Assembly (NCBI GenBank): GCA_024998815.1
Contig: JACEUQ010000001.1
Location: 806,001-870,000 of the forward strand
DNA from: Opitutus sp.
GTDB taxonomy: Bacteria > Verrucomicrobiota > Verrucomicrobiia > Opitutales > Opitutaceae
DNA length: 64,000 nucleotides
Reading direction: 5' to 3'
Below the pieces are notes generated by a model. That model had not been told where the DNA came from and ran no database searches. It saw only the letters and a program-made list of their open reading frames with translations. The translations under genes and the position numbers were made by a program. Shown here in pieces: positions 7,022 through 16,550 of this stretch; position 1 is the first letter of the stretch; every line of letters starts with the position of its first letter.

Positions 7022-9313
7022 TTAACACTGCGGCGATAAATACATGATCTGGGCCAATAGTTCTTGGCTGCTCTCTTTCCACGTCAACCATTTTAAATTT
7101 TCAGACTTTGGGTGACACCCCATCGAATAAAGCGAAAGCCAGTCTTCAATCGAGGAAGCGATACCTTCGATCGATCTACTATTGAAATAATGCACATGGT
7201 CACCTGCAACTTCACGAAACACCCTGATGTCTCGCGCAATTACAGGCATTTTCTTCTGGGCTGCCTCAACAATAGGAAGCCCAAAGCCTTCATCATAAGA
7301 GGCAGCTATTAAACAAGTCGCATTCGAATATATTAACTCAAGAAATTCATCACTTACATTAGTGAGGTGATGAAAGTGCTGCCCCAACTCGGGATGCGCT
7401 TTAACTGAAAGCATCAGCGAGTTAACCGACCACCCGGTATTTCCGATAAAAACAAGATTAATATCATGACGTTTAGCCCACAGTAAACTGAATGCGGCAA
7501 GAATATCGGCGTGCCCTTTTCTCGGTTCGAGCATCCCGACCATGATAAAAGTAGGCGCAGATTTTATTTTTTCAATAAACTTAACGGCATCTGGAGGAAC
7601 GCCTGCGCTGGGAATTGAGTTCTTAATATCCGAACCCAGGCGAAAAGAACCCAGAAGAGGAACTGCCCCCCCAAGAGGGACATTCGAAGCAAACCAAGCC
7701 GACAAATTACACTTAACGGTATTCGAGATACAAATCATGAAATCGGCTGAGCGGGACGCACTTTTCAGCCAATCAATAAATGCGGAATGCGTCTCAGCGG
7801 GGAAAAAATGAGGATAATGAATTGGAAGGATGTCATAGGCGATAAACCCAACAGAGACCCTGGCGGCACGAAGTTTATTATACAAACCAGCCCGCTCGGC
7901 CTGCACAACCAACCCCCCGGTCAAGTCGGCGACAAGATAGACGTCACCAGCCTGAAAAGTGACCAACGTGTCTTCTATGACGGCCCTAGCGGCCCCTTCC
8001 GTACTTACAAGCAACCAATTATTCGCCTGTTTGTAGTGCCAATAATAACCGTCTCCGGCCTGGTATATTGGAACAACGGTAAAACCATGTTCGGTCGAAT
8101 TCATTAATTCGTGCGTGAGGGCACGAACAACCCGTTGAATTCCTGTCTTATAGTCATTATGACAAGTAATGGAAACATCAATAAACAAAGATTTAGGCCT
8201 CCGCTCACCTTCATTAATATTAAAAGGTTCCGGATCGACATTTGTCGGACGTGTATTATCAATCGCAGAAATGGAATTGTCGGGCCTTTGGTCGCGCCCC
8301 CAAACAAGAGTCTTTAATGCGCGCCCCAAATGAACAAACACAGGGGCCTTCCGAAACGTCGTAATATCAACCACACTCCGATACAAATGGGTGTGCCAAG
8401 GTACATTTAAATCATGGTACGTCCGCCAAACCTGTTTATCGCGAAACTCTTTCAACGCAAAATCGAAACGCTGAATCGACTGATTCAAAAGAACATTGAA
8501 CTGTTTTTGTTCGGCGATGGTGACATTAAGTGTTTGGAGCAAAACCTTACCCTCCAATATTGCCGCAATGTTTTTATCCTCATACCGCAACGCCATTGAA
8601 ACCACGTCAAAACCAGAATTTCCAGATAAAATCGCATTAAACTCATATTCCGTTAAACCCATTGCCGTTTTTTGGGCAATAATGGCATAGTCTGCACTTG
8701 AGCCAATAAGAACATCAATAAGTGTTGGCGCCCCCGCAATGGCGTTATTACTGCTGGCCTGCAATCTCAATAATTTAACCCGACTAAAGCCATGATATTC
8801 ACATAAAAATGAAAGTAGATTCGGCGGGATCGGTTTTACGTGTGTAGGGTCGAGATGGAAAGTATGCGCACCGACATTAAGATTCTCAGGATTGGGCGTT
8901 TCGAGTATTAGCAGGCCACCGGGCAAAAGAGCCTTGAGCGCATCAGCAATCAACGACTGAAGTTTCTCGAAACTAATATGCTCAACGACATGAAGTGCTG
9001 AAATAATCGCATGACTGCTAGGGGCTAAATTCTTTAAATAATCCAGCGCATCCCCATTTTTAGTAGGCAACCCGTGCTCAATACAGGCAGAAAGCATACC
9101 TTCATCTTGATCAATGCCGAGTGGGCTAAAGCCTGATTCTTGGAGCAGTTCCAACCACTCACCTCGACCACACCCTAGATCTAACGCACTGGAACCGGGA
9201 TAAAGTATATTTATCGACGCGAGGAGGGGGCGGTATACCTCCAATCGAGCTTTAACCGTTTCGCGTGAACCACGAAAACGCTCTTCAAATGCTCGGTAAA
9301 AGTTTTTATCCAT
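7022..9313 (-). CDS. SAM methyltransferase - family 4 glycosyltransferase fusion
   Basis: Residues 1 to about 210 form a class I methyltransferase with motif I LDLGCGRGEWLELL (44-57) and the later ALLPGGLLILETPNPENL. A helical linker (about 245-310) follows. Residues about 370-763 form a GT-B glycosyltransferase with an N-terminal DVSITCHNDYKTGIQRVV segment, GMLEPRKGHADILAAF, and the nucleotide-sugar motif DEGFGLPIVEAA. The gene is clearly more AT-rich than its surroundings, a sign of separate origin. It ends upstream of rfbF and starts 23 bp after wzt. A methyltransferase beside a Wzt with a C-terminal domain suggests that it caps or terminates the O-chain; this is an inference. Confidence 0.85.
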   Translation of the reverse strand: MDKNFYRAFEERFRGSRETVKARLEVYRPLLASINILYPGSSALDLGCGRGEWLELLQESGFSPLGIDQDEGMLSACIEHGLPTKNGDALDYLKNLAPSSHAIISALHVVEHISFEKLQSLIADALKALLPGGLLILETPNPENLNVGAHTFHLDPTHVKPIPPNLLSFLCEYHGFSRVKLLRLQASSNNAIAGAPTLIDVLIGSSADYAIIAQKTAMGLTEYEFNAILSGNSGFDVVSMALRYEDKNIAAILEGKVLLQTLNVTIAEQKQFNVLLNQSIQRFDFALKEFRDKQVWRTYHDLNVPWHTHLYRSVVDITTFRKAPVFVHLGRALKTLVWGRDQRPDNSISAIDNTRPTNVDPEPFNINEGERRPKSLFIDVSITCHNDYKTGIQRVVRALTHELMNSTEHGFTVVPIYQAGDGYYWHYKQANNWLLVSTEGAARAVIEDTLVTFQAGDVYLVADLTGGLVVQAERAGLYNKLRAARVSVGFIAYDILPIHYPHFFPAETHSAFIDWLKSASRSADFMICISNTVKCNLSAWFASNVPLGGAVPLLGSFRLGSDIKNSIPSAGVPPDAVKFIEKIKSAPTFIMVGMLEPRKGHADILAAFSLLWAKRHDINLVFIGNTGWSVNSLMLSVKAHPELGQHFHHLTNVSDEFLELIYSNATCLIAASYDEGFGLPIVEAAQKKMPVIARDIRVFREVAGDHVHYFNSRSIEGIASSIEDWLSLYSMGCHPKSENLKWLTWKESSQELLAQIMYLSPQC

Positions 9314-9336
9314 AAAACAAGATTCTCGCGCAAATA

Positions 9337-10638
9337 TTAAAGCTTTATTGCCGAAAAGCTACAGGGCAAAGACACACAACCAACAAAGTTCCTGCCATTT
9401 TGTGGGATAATCTGAAAAATTAAAGCATGATCAATCCAATCGTAACTTTCCCCAAGGTGGTCACGCTCGGAGTGTAGTGCTGCAGTGAGTGAATATGACC
9501 CAATGCCTAAACTTAACTCAATTTGTATATCAATTTGCAGCCTCGATCCTGCCTGTGTTTCAGGCAGGGGTTGTTTTTGGTTAAAAGTATTGGTGCCAAA
9601 AATATCCATTCCAAGTCGGTCACGAATTAAAATACCGAGGGTCGGACAGACAATTTTTTCATTAAAAGTGACCGTGCAACGAATCGTTGCTCTAGCCCCA
9701 CTGGTAAAACAAAGAGTCGGCCGCTCTTTATCATCGAAAATAACGATCGATTCGATGAATGCCTTACCATTACCCGACCTTGTTTTCATTTTCCCCGCTT
9801 CACCTTGTTGTTGAACAATCAACATGCCGTCTTGTTTCTTGGCAATCAATGAATTATAATAATCCAGCACGGAATCAGCCGGGCCATCTTTAATAATAAC
9901 ACCCTGATCAAGTAGAATGGCTCGACTACAAATCAACTTAACGGCGCCCGGATCATGAGACACAAACAGTAGCGTGCCACCTTGCTCCTTAAATTGGCGT
10001 ATGCGAGCGACACATTTATGCTGAAAGTAGGCGTCACCTACCGCCAATGCTTCATCAACAATCAATATATCGGGATCAACTTGGGATATAGCTGAAAACG
10101 CCAGTCGCACTACCATACCGCTTGAATAAGTTCTGACTGGTTGGTCAATAAACTCAGCCAGTTCCGAGAAGCTAATGATCGACTCTAAACGTTTATCGAT
10201 TTCATCTTTTGAAAGCCCGAGTACCGCGCAATTAAGGTAAATGTTTTCGCGCCCGGAGAATTCAGGATTAAATCCGCTACCGAGTTCAAGTAGAGCTGCG
10301 ATTCGGCCTTGAGTGGAGGCATGCCCATTGGTGGGTGAGAGGGTGCCAGCTAATATCTGCAATAGAGTCGATTTCCCTGATCCATTCATACCAATGATGC
10401 CCAGCGCTTCGCCTTTTTTGACTTCAATGGAGACGTCCTTGAGTGCGTAGAAGTCCTTGTAATAAGGGCTTAAACTGTACGCTGGGAGCTTGGAGCTGTT
10501 AGCTCCTATCTTCAGTCTCTTAGCTATAAACTTCTGCCATGTGCTCCAGAGCGGTGCTTTGAGCCGGGCTGCTGGGTCGCGCCAGATGCGGTAGGCCTTG
10601 CTAACGTTTATGACTGAAATTGCGATGTCGTCTGACAT
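9337..10638 (-). CDS. wzt: O-antigen ABC exporter ATPase with carbohydrate-binding C-terminal domain
   Basis: It powers export of undecaprenyl-linked O-antigen together with Wzm. Walker A is GMNGSGKST, the signature is YSSGM and Walker B is DILIVDEAL with a downstream FVSHD. Residues about 290-433 form a Wzt_C-like beta domain that in this family reads a terminal modification of the glycan. I chose ATG 10638 (MSDDIAISV) over GTG 10653 because three decayed copies of this gene start at the equivalent position. Residues 38-53 (IGANSSKLPAYSL) are a translated heptad insertion just before the conserved FYALKDVS. The partner wzm lies 21 kb away. Confidence 0.92.
   Translation of the reverse strand: MSDDIAISVINVSKAYRIWRDPAARLKAPLWSTWQKFIAKRLKIGANSSKLPAYSLSPYYKDFYALKDVSIEVKKGEALGIIGMNGSGKSTLLQILAGTLSPTNGHASTQGRIAALLELGSGFNPEFSGRENIYLNCAVLGLSKDEIDKRLESIISFSELAEFIDQPVRTYSSGMVVRLAFSAISQVDPDILIVDEALAVGDAYFQHKCVARIRQFKEQGGTLLFVSHDPGAVKLICSRAILLDQGVIIKDGPADSVLDYYNSLIAKKQDGMLIVQQQGEAGKMKTRSGNGKAFIESIVIFDDKERPTLCFTSGARATIRCTVTFNEKIVCPTLGILIRDRLGMDIFGTNTFNQKQPLPETQAGSRLQIDIQIELSLGIGSYSLTAALHSERDHLGESYDWIDHALIFQIIPQNGRNFVGCVSLPCSFSAIKL
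10481..10526. repeat. Converging GAGCT array inside wzt
   Basis: GCTGGGAGCTTGGAGCTG runs into TTAGCTCC and TCTTAGCT, a short hairpin of the same converging type as the intergenic arrays. It is in frame in the linker before the ATPase core. Confidence 0.85.
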
Positions 10639-10841
10639 TGATTTATTTACCACGAAGAAAGGCTGGCAGAAACTAAGAAGTTAGGAATTTTGCCCACGAA
10701 ATTCACGAAATGAAACGAAAAAGGGGAAATGGGAAACCGGATTTTTAACCGCTAATGGGCGCTAATTGTCGCTAATGGTTTGGATCTAACCACTACCCGC
10801 TACTCAGTACTCGCTACTGATTAGTTCGCCTGGAATGCACA
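10639..10841. other. Gene-free spacer with short repeat families
   Basis: It contains a 'CCCACGAAATTCACGAAATG' type segment, a TAACCGCTAATGGGCGCTAA segment, and TACTCGCTACTG pentads repeated elsewhere in the island (12.2, 12.3, 19.7 kb). No gene or clear promoter was recognised. Confidence 0.6.
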
Positions 10842-12154
10842 GGTTCTTCCCGTTTTGTTGTGGGTTCGGGCATAAAAGCAGCTAAAAAGTAAAGATGAGC
10901 ATAAGCGCACATGAACATTACCGGCGGTTGCTGTTGCTGCCGGAACCGTGGGAAGTAACCAAAGTGGAGGAAGACATTCTCGGACTAAACGTGACGGTCT
11001 GGTTACGATGGCCAGACGGGGCCAAGGTGCCGTGCCCAGTGTGCGGTCAGTTGATGCCTATTTACGACCGAATGAAGGAGCGGAGTTGGCGTCACCGTGA
11101 TGTGATGCAATATCGACTCGAACTGCGGTGCGCGGTGCCCCGCTGCGATTGCGAGGAGCATGGTGTTAAAACGATGCACGTGCCGTGGGCCGAACCAGGC
11201 TCGCGGTTCACCTCGCTTTTTGAAAGCTTTGCCGTGGCCGTGATCGCCTCTAGCCGATCGCTAAGCCAAGCCGCCGAGTTGCTGGGACTTCATTGGGATA
11301 GTGTACAACGTATAATCGATCAGGCTGTTGAGCGAGGCTTGGCGCGGCGAAACCTCGACGGCATCACCCGAGTTGGCTTAGACGAAAAGAGTTTTTTGCG
11401 CGGTCAAAGCTACGTTTCATTGATGACCGATCTCACCGGTCGGCGGGTACTGGACGTGGTTCCAGGCCGGGATACAGGGAGTGGGTTAAAGCTTTGGGCA
11501 TCATTATCAAAGGAGCAAATTGACGGGATTGAAGCCGTCGCGATGGACATGGGTGCATCCTTCATCGCCGCCACCCACCAGGCCGCGCCCAACGCTGACA
11601 TCGTTCACGACCGCTTTCATGTTTCAAAGCCTATGAACGAGGCGGTCGATCATACCCGCCGGGATGAGGCCGCTGAACTCGCTGCCAAAGGCGATGACAT
11701 CTTAAAACGCACTCGCTTTCTTTGGCTGCATGGCATCGTTCCTGATGACCGCAAAGAGCACTTCGAGGCGCTGCTGGAGTCCAATCTTCGTACGGCCAAG
11801 GCATGGGCTTATAAAGAGCAGCTGGTCGAGTTTTGGGGACAACCCAACGCCGATGCGGGTAATACTTTCTTCCAGCTGTGGTATCGCTCGGTTATGAGTA
11901 GCCGCCTGCCCAGAGTCAAAAAAGTAGCAAAGTCACTAAAAGCCCATCTGGCCGGATTACTGACTTACTTTAAGCACCGTATTTCGAATGCACTCACCGA
12001 GGGTTTTAATTCAAAAATCCAAGCAATTAAAGCCGATGCTCGTGGCTTCCGTAAGTTCGAAAACTATCGCACCCGTATTCTTTTCTTTTGTGGTAAACTC
12101 GACCTCGAGCCTAATTTCCCCCCAGCCCTAACCCACAGTATTCCGTGAAGAACC
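10842..12154 (+). mobile_element. ISL3-family IS, copy 1 (1313 bp)
   Basis: The ends are GGTTCTTCCCG on the left and the inverse of GGTTCTTCACGG on the right. The flanking 8-bp target duplication is AATGCACA (10834-10841 and 12155-12162), the size expected for ISL3. It lies in an intergenic spacer. Confidence 0.96.
10895..12148 (+). CDS. ISL3-family transposase, copy 1
   Basis: This 417-residue transposase has an N-terminal zinc-ribbon (CPVCGQ) and a second Cys cluster CAVPRCDCEEHG, a helix-turn-helix region around SLSQAAELLGLHWDSV, and a DDE core: GLDEKSFLRG, AMDMGASF, and a C-terminal Glu in ALTEGFNSKIQ. It is identical in sequence to the three other copies in the window, so the spread is recent. 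Confidence 0.96.
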   Translation: MSISAHEHYRRLLLLPEPWEVTKVEEDILGLNVTVWLRWPDGAKVPCPVCGQLMPIYDRMKERSWRHRDVMQYRLELRCAVPRCDCEEHGVKTMHVPWAEPGSRFTSLFESFAVAVIASSRSLSQAAELLGLHWDSVQRIIDQAVERGLARRNLDGITRVGLDEKSFLRGQSYVSLMTDLTGRRVLDVVPGRDTGSGLKLWASLSKEQIDGIEAVAMDMGASFIAATHQAAPNADIVHDRFHVSKPMNEAVDHTRRDEAAELAAKGDDILKRTRFLWLHGIVPDDRKEHFEALLESNLRTAKAWAYKEQLVEFWGQPNADAGNTFFQLWYRSVMSSRLPRVKKVAKSLKAHLAGLLTYFKHRISNALTEGFNSKIQAIKADARGFRKFENYRTRILFFCGKLDLEPNFPPALTHSIP

Positions 12155-12449
12155 AATGCACAGTGCACACGGAAGAACCGGAGTAACGCTTTGAACTTAG
12201 GATTAAGGGGGTTATTCTACTCACTACCCGCTACACACTACTCGCTACTGTTTTGTGCCCACGGATTGCACGGAGCACACCGAGGAACCGAAGTAAGGTT
12301 TTAAATTTAAGTATAACGGTGATTTTTATACTCACTACTCGCTACTGTTTCATCAAACGCTTATAGGCACGCATAAACGATATTAAATCGGAGCTATAAG
12401 CTAATATCTTGGAGGAGTAACCAACACTACGAACTGGAATAAATTGCTT
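12155..12449. other. Gene-free spacer with pentad and CACGGA repeats
   Basis: Two stretches of ACTCACTACTCGCTACTG type repeats and a TGCCCACGGATTGCACGGAG segment are present. No open frame worth calling was seen. Confidence 0.6.
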
Positions 12450-12679
12450 TTATTTCAACTGTTTTAAGCTCGGACTGCCAAGGATTGATTTAATTTGGGT
12501 AATTGCCACACGATTGAGAATTTCAAGGCGTTCTGCTTGGCTTAATCCTTGCCGAATAAGTTCTGCATTCATGCTTTCCAAATTAGATAAGACCACGAGT
12601 TGCTCTACAGCTGCATGGTCACGCATGTTTCCCTCTTTTTGTGGATTTTCTGCTTTCCACGCCTTTGCCGTTGTGCCAA

Positions 12680-13992
12680 GGTTCTTCACGGAATACTGTG
12701 GGTTAGGGCTGGGGGGAAATTAGGCTCGAGGTCGAGTTTACCACAAAAGAAAAGAATACGGGTGCGATAGTTTTCGAACTTACGGAAGCCACGAGCATCG
12801 GCTTTAATTGCTTGGATTTTTGAATTAAAACCCTCGGTGAGTGCATTCGAAATACGGTGCTTAAAGTAAGTCAGTAATCCGGCCAGATGGGCTTTTAGTG
12901 ACTTTGCTACTTTTTTGACTCTGGGCAGGCGGCTACTCATAACCGAGCGATACCACAGCTGGAAGAAAGTATTACCCGCATCGGCGTTGGGTTGTCCCCA
13001 AAACTCGACCAGCTGCTCTTTATAAGCCCATGCCTTGGCCGTACGAAGATTGGACTCCAGCAGCGCCTCGAAGTGCTCTTTGCGGTCATCAGGAACGATG
13101 CCATGCAGCCAAAGAAAGCGAGTGCGTTTTAAGATGTCATCGCCTTTGGCAGCGAGTTCAGCGGCCTCATCCCGGCGGGTATGATCGACCGCCTCGTTCA
13201 TAGGCTTTGAAACATGAAAGCGGTCGTGAACGATGTCAGCGTTGGGCGCGGCCTGGTGGGTGGCGGCGATGAAGGATGCACCCATGTCCATCGCGACGGC
13301 TTCAATCCCGTCAATTTGCTCCTTTGATAATGATGCCCAAAGCTTTAACCCACTCCCTGTATCCCGGCCTGGAACCACGTCCAGTACCCGCCGACCGGTG
13401 AGATCGGTCATCAATGAAACGTAGCTTTGACCGCGCAAAAAACTCTTTTCGTCTAAGCCAACTCGGGTGATGCCGTCGAGGTTTCGCCGCGCCAAGCCTC
13501 GCTCAACAGCCTGATCGATTATACGTTGTACACTATCCCAATGAAGTCCCAGCAACTCGGCGGCTTGGCTTAGCGATCGGCTAGAGGCGATCACGGCCAC
13601 GGCAAAGCTTTCAAAAAGCGAGGTGAACCGCGAGCCTGGTTCGGCCCACGGCACGTGCATCGTTTTAACACCATGCTCCTCGCAATCGCAGCGGGGCACC
13701 GCGCACCGCAGTTCGAGTCGATATTGCATCACATCACGGTGACGCCAACTCCGCTCCTTCATTCGGTCGTAAATAGGCATCAACTGACCGCACACTGGGC
13801 ACGGCACCTTGGCCCCGTCTGGCCATCGTAACCAGACCGTCACGTTTAGTCCGAGAATGTCTTCCTCCACTTTGGTTACTTCCCACGGTTCCGGCAGCAA
13901 CAGCAACCGCCGGTAATGTTCATGTGCGCTTATGCTCATCTTTACTTTTTAGCTGCTTTTATGCCCGAACCCACAACAAAACGGGAAGAACC
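12680..13992 (-). mobile_element. ISL3-family IS, copy 2 (in KilA-N)
   Basis: It is 1313 bp long and inverted relative to copy 1. The 8-bp target duplication is TGTGCCAA at 12672-12679 and 13993-14000. Confidence 0.96.
12686..13939 (-). CDS. ISL3-family transposase, copy 2
   Basis: The 417 residues are identical to copy 1 (same zinc-binding N-terminus and DDE core). The frame is intact. Confidence 0.96.
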   Translation of the reverse strand: MSISAHEHYRRLLLLPEPWEVTKVEEDILGLNVTVWLRWPDGAKVPCPVCGQLMPIYDRMKERSWRHRDVMQYRLELRCAVPRCDCEEHGVKTMHVPWAEPGSRFTSLFESFAVAVIASSRSLSQAAELLGLHWDSVQRIIDQAVERGLARRNLDGITRVGLDEKSFLRGQSYVSLMTDLTGRRVLDVVPGRDTGSGLKLWASLSKEQIDGIEAVAMDMGASFIAATHQAAPNADIVHDRFHVSKPMNEAVDHTRRDEAAELAAKGDDILKRTRFLWLHGIVPDDRKEHFEALLESNLRTAKAWAYKEQLVEFWGQPNADAGNTFFQLWYRSVMSSRLPRVKKVAKSLKAHLAGLLTYFKHRISNALTEGFNSKIQAIKADARGFRKFENYRTRILFFCGKLDLEPNFPPALTHSIP

Positions 13993-14006
13993 TGTGCCAA
14001 AGAGAG

Positions 14007-15319
14007 GGTTCTTCACGGAATACTGTGGGTTAGGGCTGGGGGGAAATTAGGCTCGAGGTCGAGTTTACCACAAAAGAAAAGAATACGGGTGCGATAGTTT
14101 TCGAACTTACGGAAGCCACGAGCATCGGCTTTAATTGCTTGGATTTTTGAATTAAAACCCTCGGTGAGTGCATTCGAAATACGGTGCTTAAAGTAAGTCA
14201 GTAATCCGGCCAGATGGGCTTTTAGTGACTTTGCTACTTTTTTGACTCTGGGCAGGCGGCTACTCATAACCGAGCGATACCACAGCTGGAAGAAAGTATT
14301 ACCCGCATCGGCGTTGGGTTGTCCCCAAAACTCGACCAGCTGCTCTTTATAAGCCCATGCCTTGGCCGTACGAAGATTGGACTCCAGCAGCGCCTCGAAG
14401 TGCTCTTTGCGGTCATCAGGAACGATGCCATGCAGCCAAAGAAAGCGAGTGCGTTTTAAGATGTCATCGCCTTTGGCAGCGAGTTCAGCGGCCTCATCCC
14501 GGCGGGTATGATCGACCGCCTCGTTCATAGGCTTTGAAACATGAAAGCGGTCGTGAACGATGTCAGCGTTGGGCGCGGCCTGGTGGGTGGCGGCGATGAA
14601 GGATGCACCCATGTCCATCGCGACGGCTTCAATCCCGTCAATTTGCTCCTTTGATAATGATGCCCAAAGCTTTAACCCACTCCCTGTATCCCGGCCTGGA
14701 ACCACGTCCAGTACCCGCCGACCGGTGAGATCGGTCATCAATGAAACGTAGCTTTGACCGCGCAAAAAACTCTTTTCGTCTAAGCCAACTCGGGTGATGC
14801 CGTCGAGGTTTCGCCGCGCCAAGCCTCGCTCAACAGCCTGATCGATTATACGTTGTACACTATCCCAATGAAGTCCCAGCAACTCGGCGGCTTGGCTTAG
14901 CGATCGGCTAGAGGCGATCACGGCCACGGCAAAGCTTTCAAAAAGCGAGGTGAACCGCGAGCCTGGTTCGGCCCACGGCACGTGCATCGTTTTAACACCA
15001 TGCTCCTCGCAATCGCAGCGGGGCACCGCGCACCGCAGTTCGAGTCGATATTGCATCACATCACGGTGACGCCAACTCCGCTCCTTCATTCGGTCGTAAA
15101 TAGGCATCAACTGACCGCACACTGGGCACGGCACCTTGGCCCCGTCTGGCCATCGTAACCAGACCGTCACGTTTAGTCCGAGAATGTCTTCCTCCACTTT
15201 GGTTACTTCCCACGGTTCCGGCAGCAACAGCAACCGCCGGTAATGTTCATGTGCGCTTATGCTCATCTTTACTTTTTAGCTGCTTTTATGCCCGAACCCA
15301 CAACAAAACGGGAAGAACC
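14007..15319 (-). mobile_element. ISL3-family IS, copy 3 (in KilA-N)
   Basis: It is 1313 bp long and in the same direction as copy 2, only 14 bp away. The target duplication is AAAGAGAG at 13999-14006 and 15320-15327. It shares two A bases with the target of copy 2, so the second insertion hit the edge of the first. Confidence 0.96.
14013..15266 (-). CDS. ISL3-family transposase, copy 3
   Basis: The 417 residues are identical to the other copies. The frame is intact. Confidence 0.96.
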   Translation of the reverse strand: MSISAHEHYRRLLLLPEPWEVTKVEEDILGLNVTVWLRWPDGAKVPCPVCGQLMPIYDRMKERSWRHRDVMQYRLELRCAVPRCDCEEHGVKTMHVPWAEPGSRFTSLFESFAVAVIASSRSLSQAAELLGLHWDSVQRIIDQAVERGLARRNLDGITRVGLDEKSFLRGQSYVSLMTDLTGRRVLDVVPGRDTGSGLKLWASLSKEQIDGIEAVAMDMGASFIAATHQAAPNADIVHDRFHVSKPMNEAVDHTRRDEAAELAAKGDDILKRTRFLWLHGIVPDDRKEHFEALLESNLRTAKAWAYKEQLVEFWGQPNADAGNTFFQLWYRSVMSSRLPRVKKVAKSLKAHLAGLLTYFKHRISNALTEGFNSKIQAIKADARGFRKFENYRTRILFFCGKLDLEPNFPPALTHSIP

Positions 15320-15931
15320 AAAGAGAGCGATATTGAGTAGGTCTGCCTCCGTGGCATAAATTAAACCCGCTTGCCCTGAGACGATTTCTGCTGGGATCAG
15401 GGTTTGAGCTATCGCGTCCGTATGAATACGGTAATTTATTTTGCTCAAACTTCGGGTGAGATTCCATTCCAGTGCCTGCTTCTCATTTTCGTTGGATTTT
15501 AATCTCTGGAACTCACGAATCAAAAACAATTTGAATTCGGCTGAAATCCAGGCGGCAAACTCGAATGCTATATCGGGGTGGGCATGGGTGCCTCCATTAC
15601 GCCCCACGGTGCTTCGTAGTCCTATCGAATTTGTGGCTTCAATCCACTTATTTGGAGACAACGTAAAACTATTGGTTCCTGCCGCTCGAAGAAAGGAGTC
15701 GAATTCGACCCCTTTAAAGTCGGGGTTGTTGATTTTTTCCCAAAGCCCTAAAAATTCAATGGTTGAGCGGCTTCTTAACCAGTTCTTAACCACATCTTTA
15801 GGTTCATCTGGGTTTTTAAATCGGGCGATATCGGTCAGCGAAATGAAATCACGACCGTTTATGCGCATGAGCGCGACCACGGTTTGTTGCACCCTGATTT
15901 CACTTTTTGACATGGTTTCCTGTATTTCGAT

Positions 15932-16024
15932 TTAGACAAACGGGCGCTTGAGGAGGGCCGAGGGGGCGCGCCAGATGCGGTGGGCTTTGCTGACGTTTTG
16001 GACGGAAATGGCGATGTCTTGCAT
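15932..16024 (-). pseudogene. Relic of a wzt 5' end (a)
   Basis: This 30-codon frame starts MQDIAISVQNVSKAHRIWRA and then stops. The intact wzt begins MSDDIAISVINVSKAYRIWR, so this is its first 20 codons, cut off and followed directly by the KilA-N gene. A GAGCT array lies immediately upstream of its start. Confidence 0.85.
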
Positions 16025-16394
16025 GAACTAGGAGCGGTGAGCGAGGAGCTAGGAGCTGGGAGCTAGGATGGGTTGCCCGCGAAACACACGAAAAAACACG
16101 AAAACGGATCGGGCCGAGGGTTTTGAGCCCATAGCTTTAGGCTTCAAGCTCATAGCTCATTTGTACCCACGAAATACACTAACTACACGAAACTCTGATT
16201 GGGCTGGCAGCACGGAGCTTTTCGAAATTGTCTTAAGCTCCTAGCTAATAGCTCTTAGCTCTAAGCTCGCTGCTAATCGTTACTCGCTCCTGTTGAGTGC
16301 CCACGGAAAAAACGGATACCGGATTTGTGAACCGCGAAGCCGATCCATAGGCTTGAAGCCATTGTTATTTTTGGAATATACTTCGGAAACCTAG
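16025..16394. repeat. Repeat block: converging GAGCT arrays and CACGAAA segments (duplicated at 19.4 kb)
   Basis: GAGCTNN heptads at 16025-16067 are followed by GATGGGTTGCCCGCGAAACA, GATCGGGCCGAGGGTTTTGA, NNAGCTC heptads (16135-16160), CCCACGAAATACACTAACTA and a second right-facing array (16235-16275). The same order recurs at 19410-19725 with near-identical sequence. No gene is present. Confidence 0.85.
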
Positions 16395-16550
16395 CTAGGT
16401 TTTGAGCGACTCAACCATCGGTTTACTTTCCAGATAAAGCATATCCGGGCAGAAGTCCTGGCCTTCTGGCCAACACGCCGTACCGTCCTTCGCCCTTACT
16501 TGATTGAAGTAGGACTCAATTTTTAGTTTTTTAAATACCCCTATGTCTAG

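Larger units (their letters stand above)
12450..15913 (-). pseudogene. KilA-N domain protein split by two ISL3 insertions
   Basis: The N-terminal part (15913-15320) has a KilA-N DNA-binding domain: NGRDFISLTDIARFKN, then FEFAAWISAEFKLFLIREFQRL and a tail ending LLNIALFG. The C-terminal part (12671-12450) continues with TTAKAWKAENPQKEGNMRDH and ERLEILNRVAITQIKSIL. After removing both IS copies and one target duplication from each, the frame reads LLNIALFGTTAKAW without a break, as in intact homologues of about 285 residues. KilA-N proteins are usually phage or defence associated DNA-binding proteins. Here it is a passenger between O-antigen genes, 18 bp after a wzt relic. Confidence 0.9.

Noticed and set aside
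10842-15319. Composite transposon formed by inverted ISL3 copies
   Set aside because: Each copy has its own perfect 8-bp duplication, so they moved independently.
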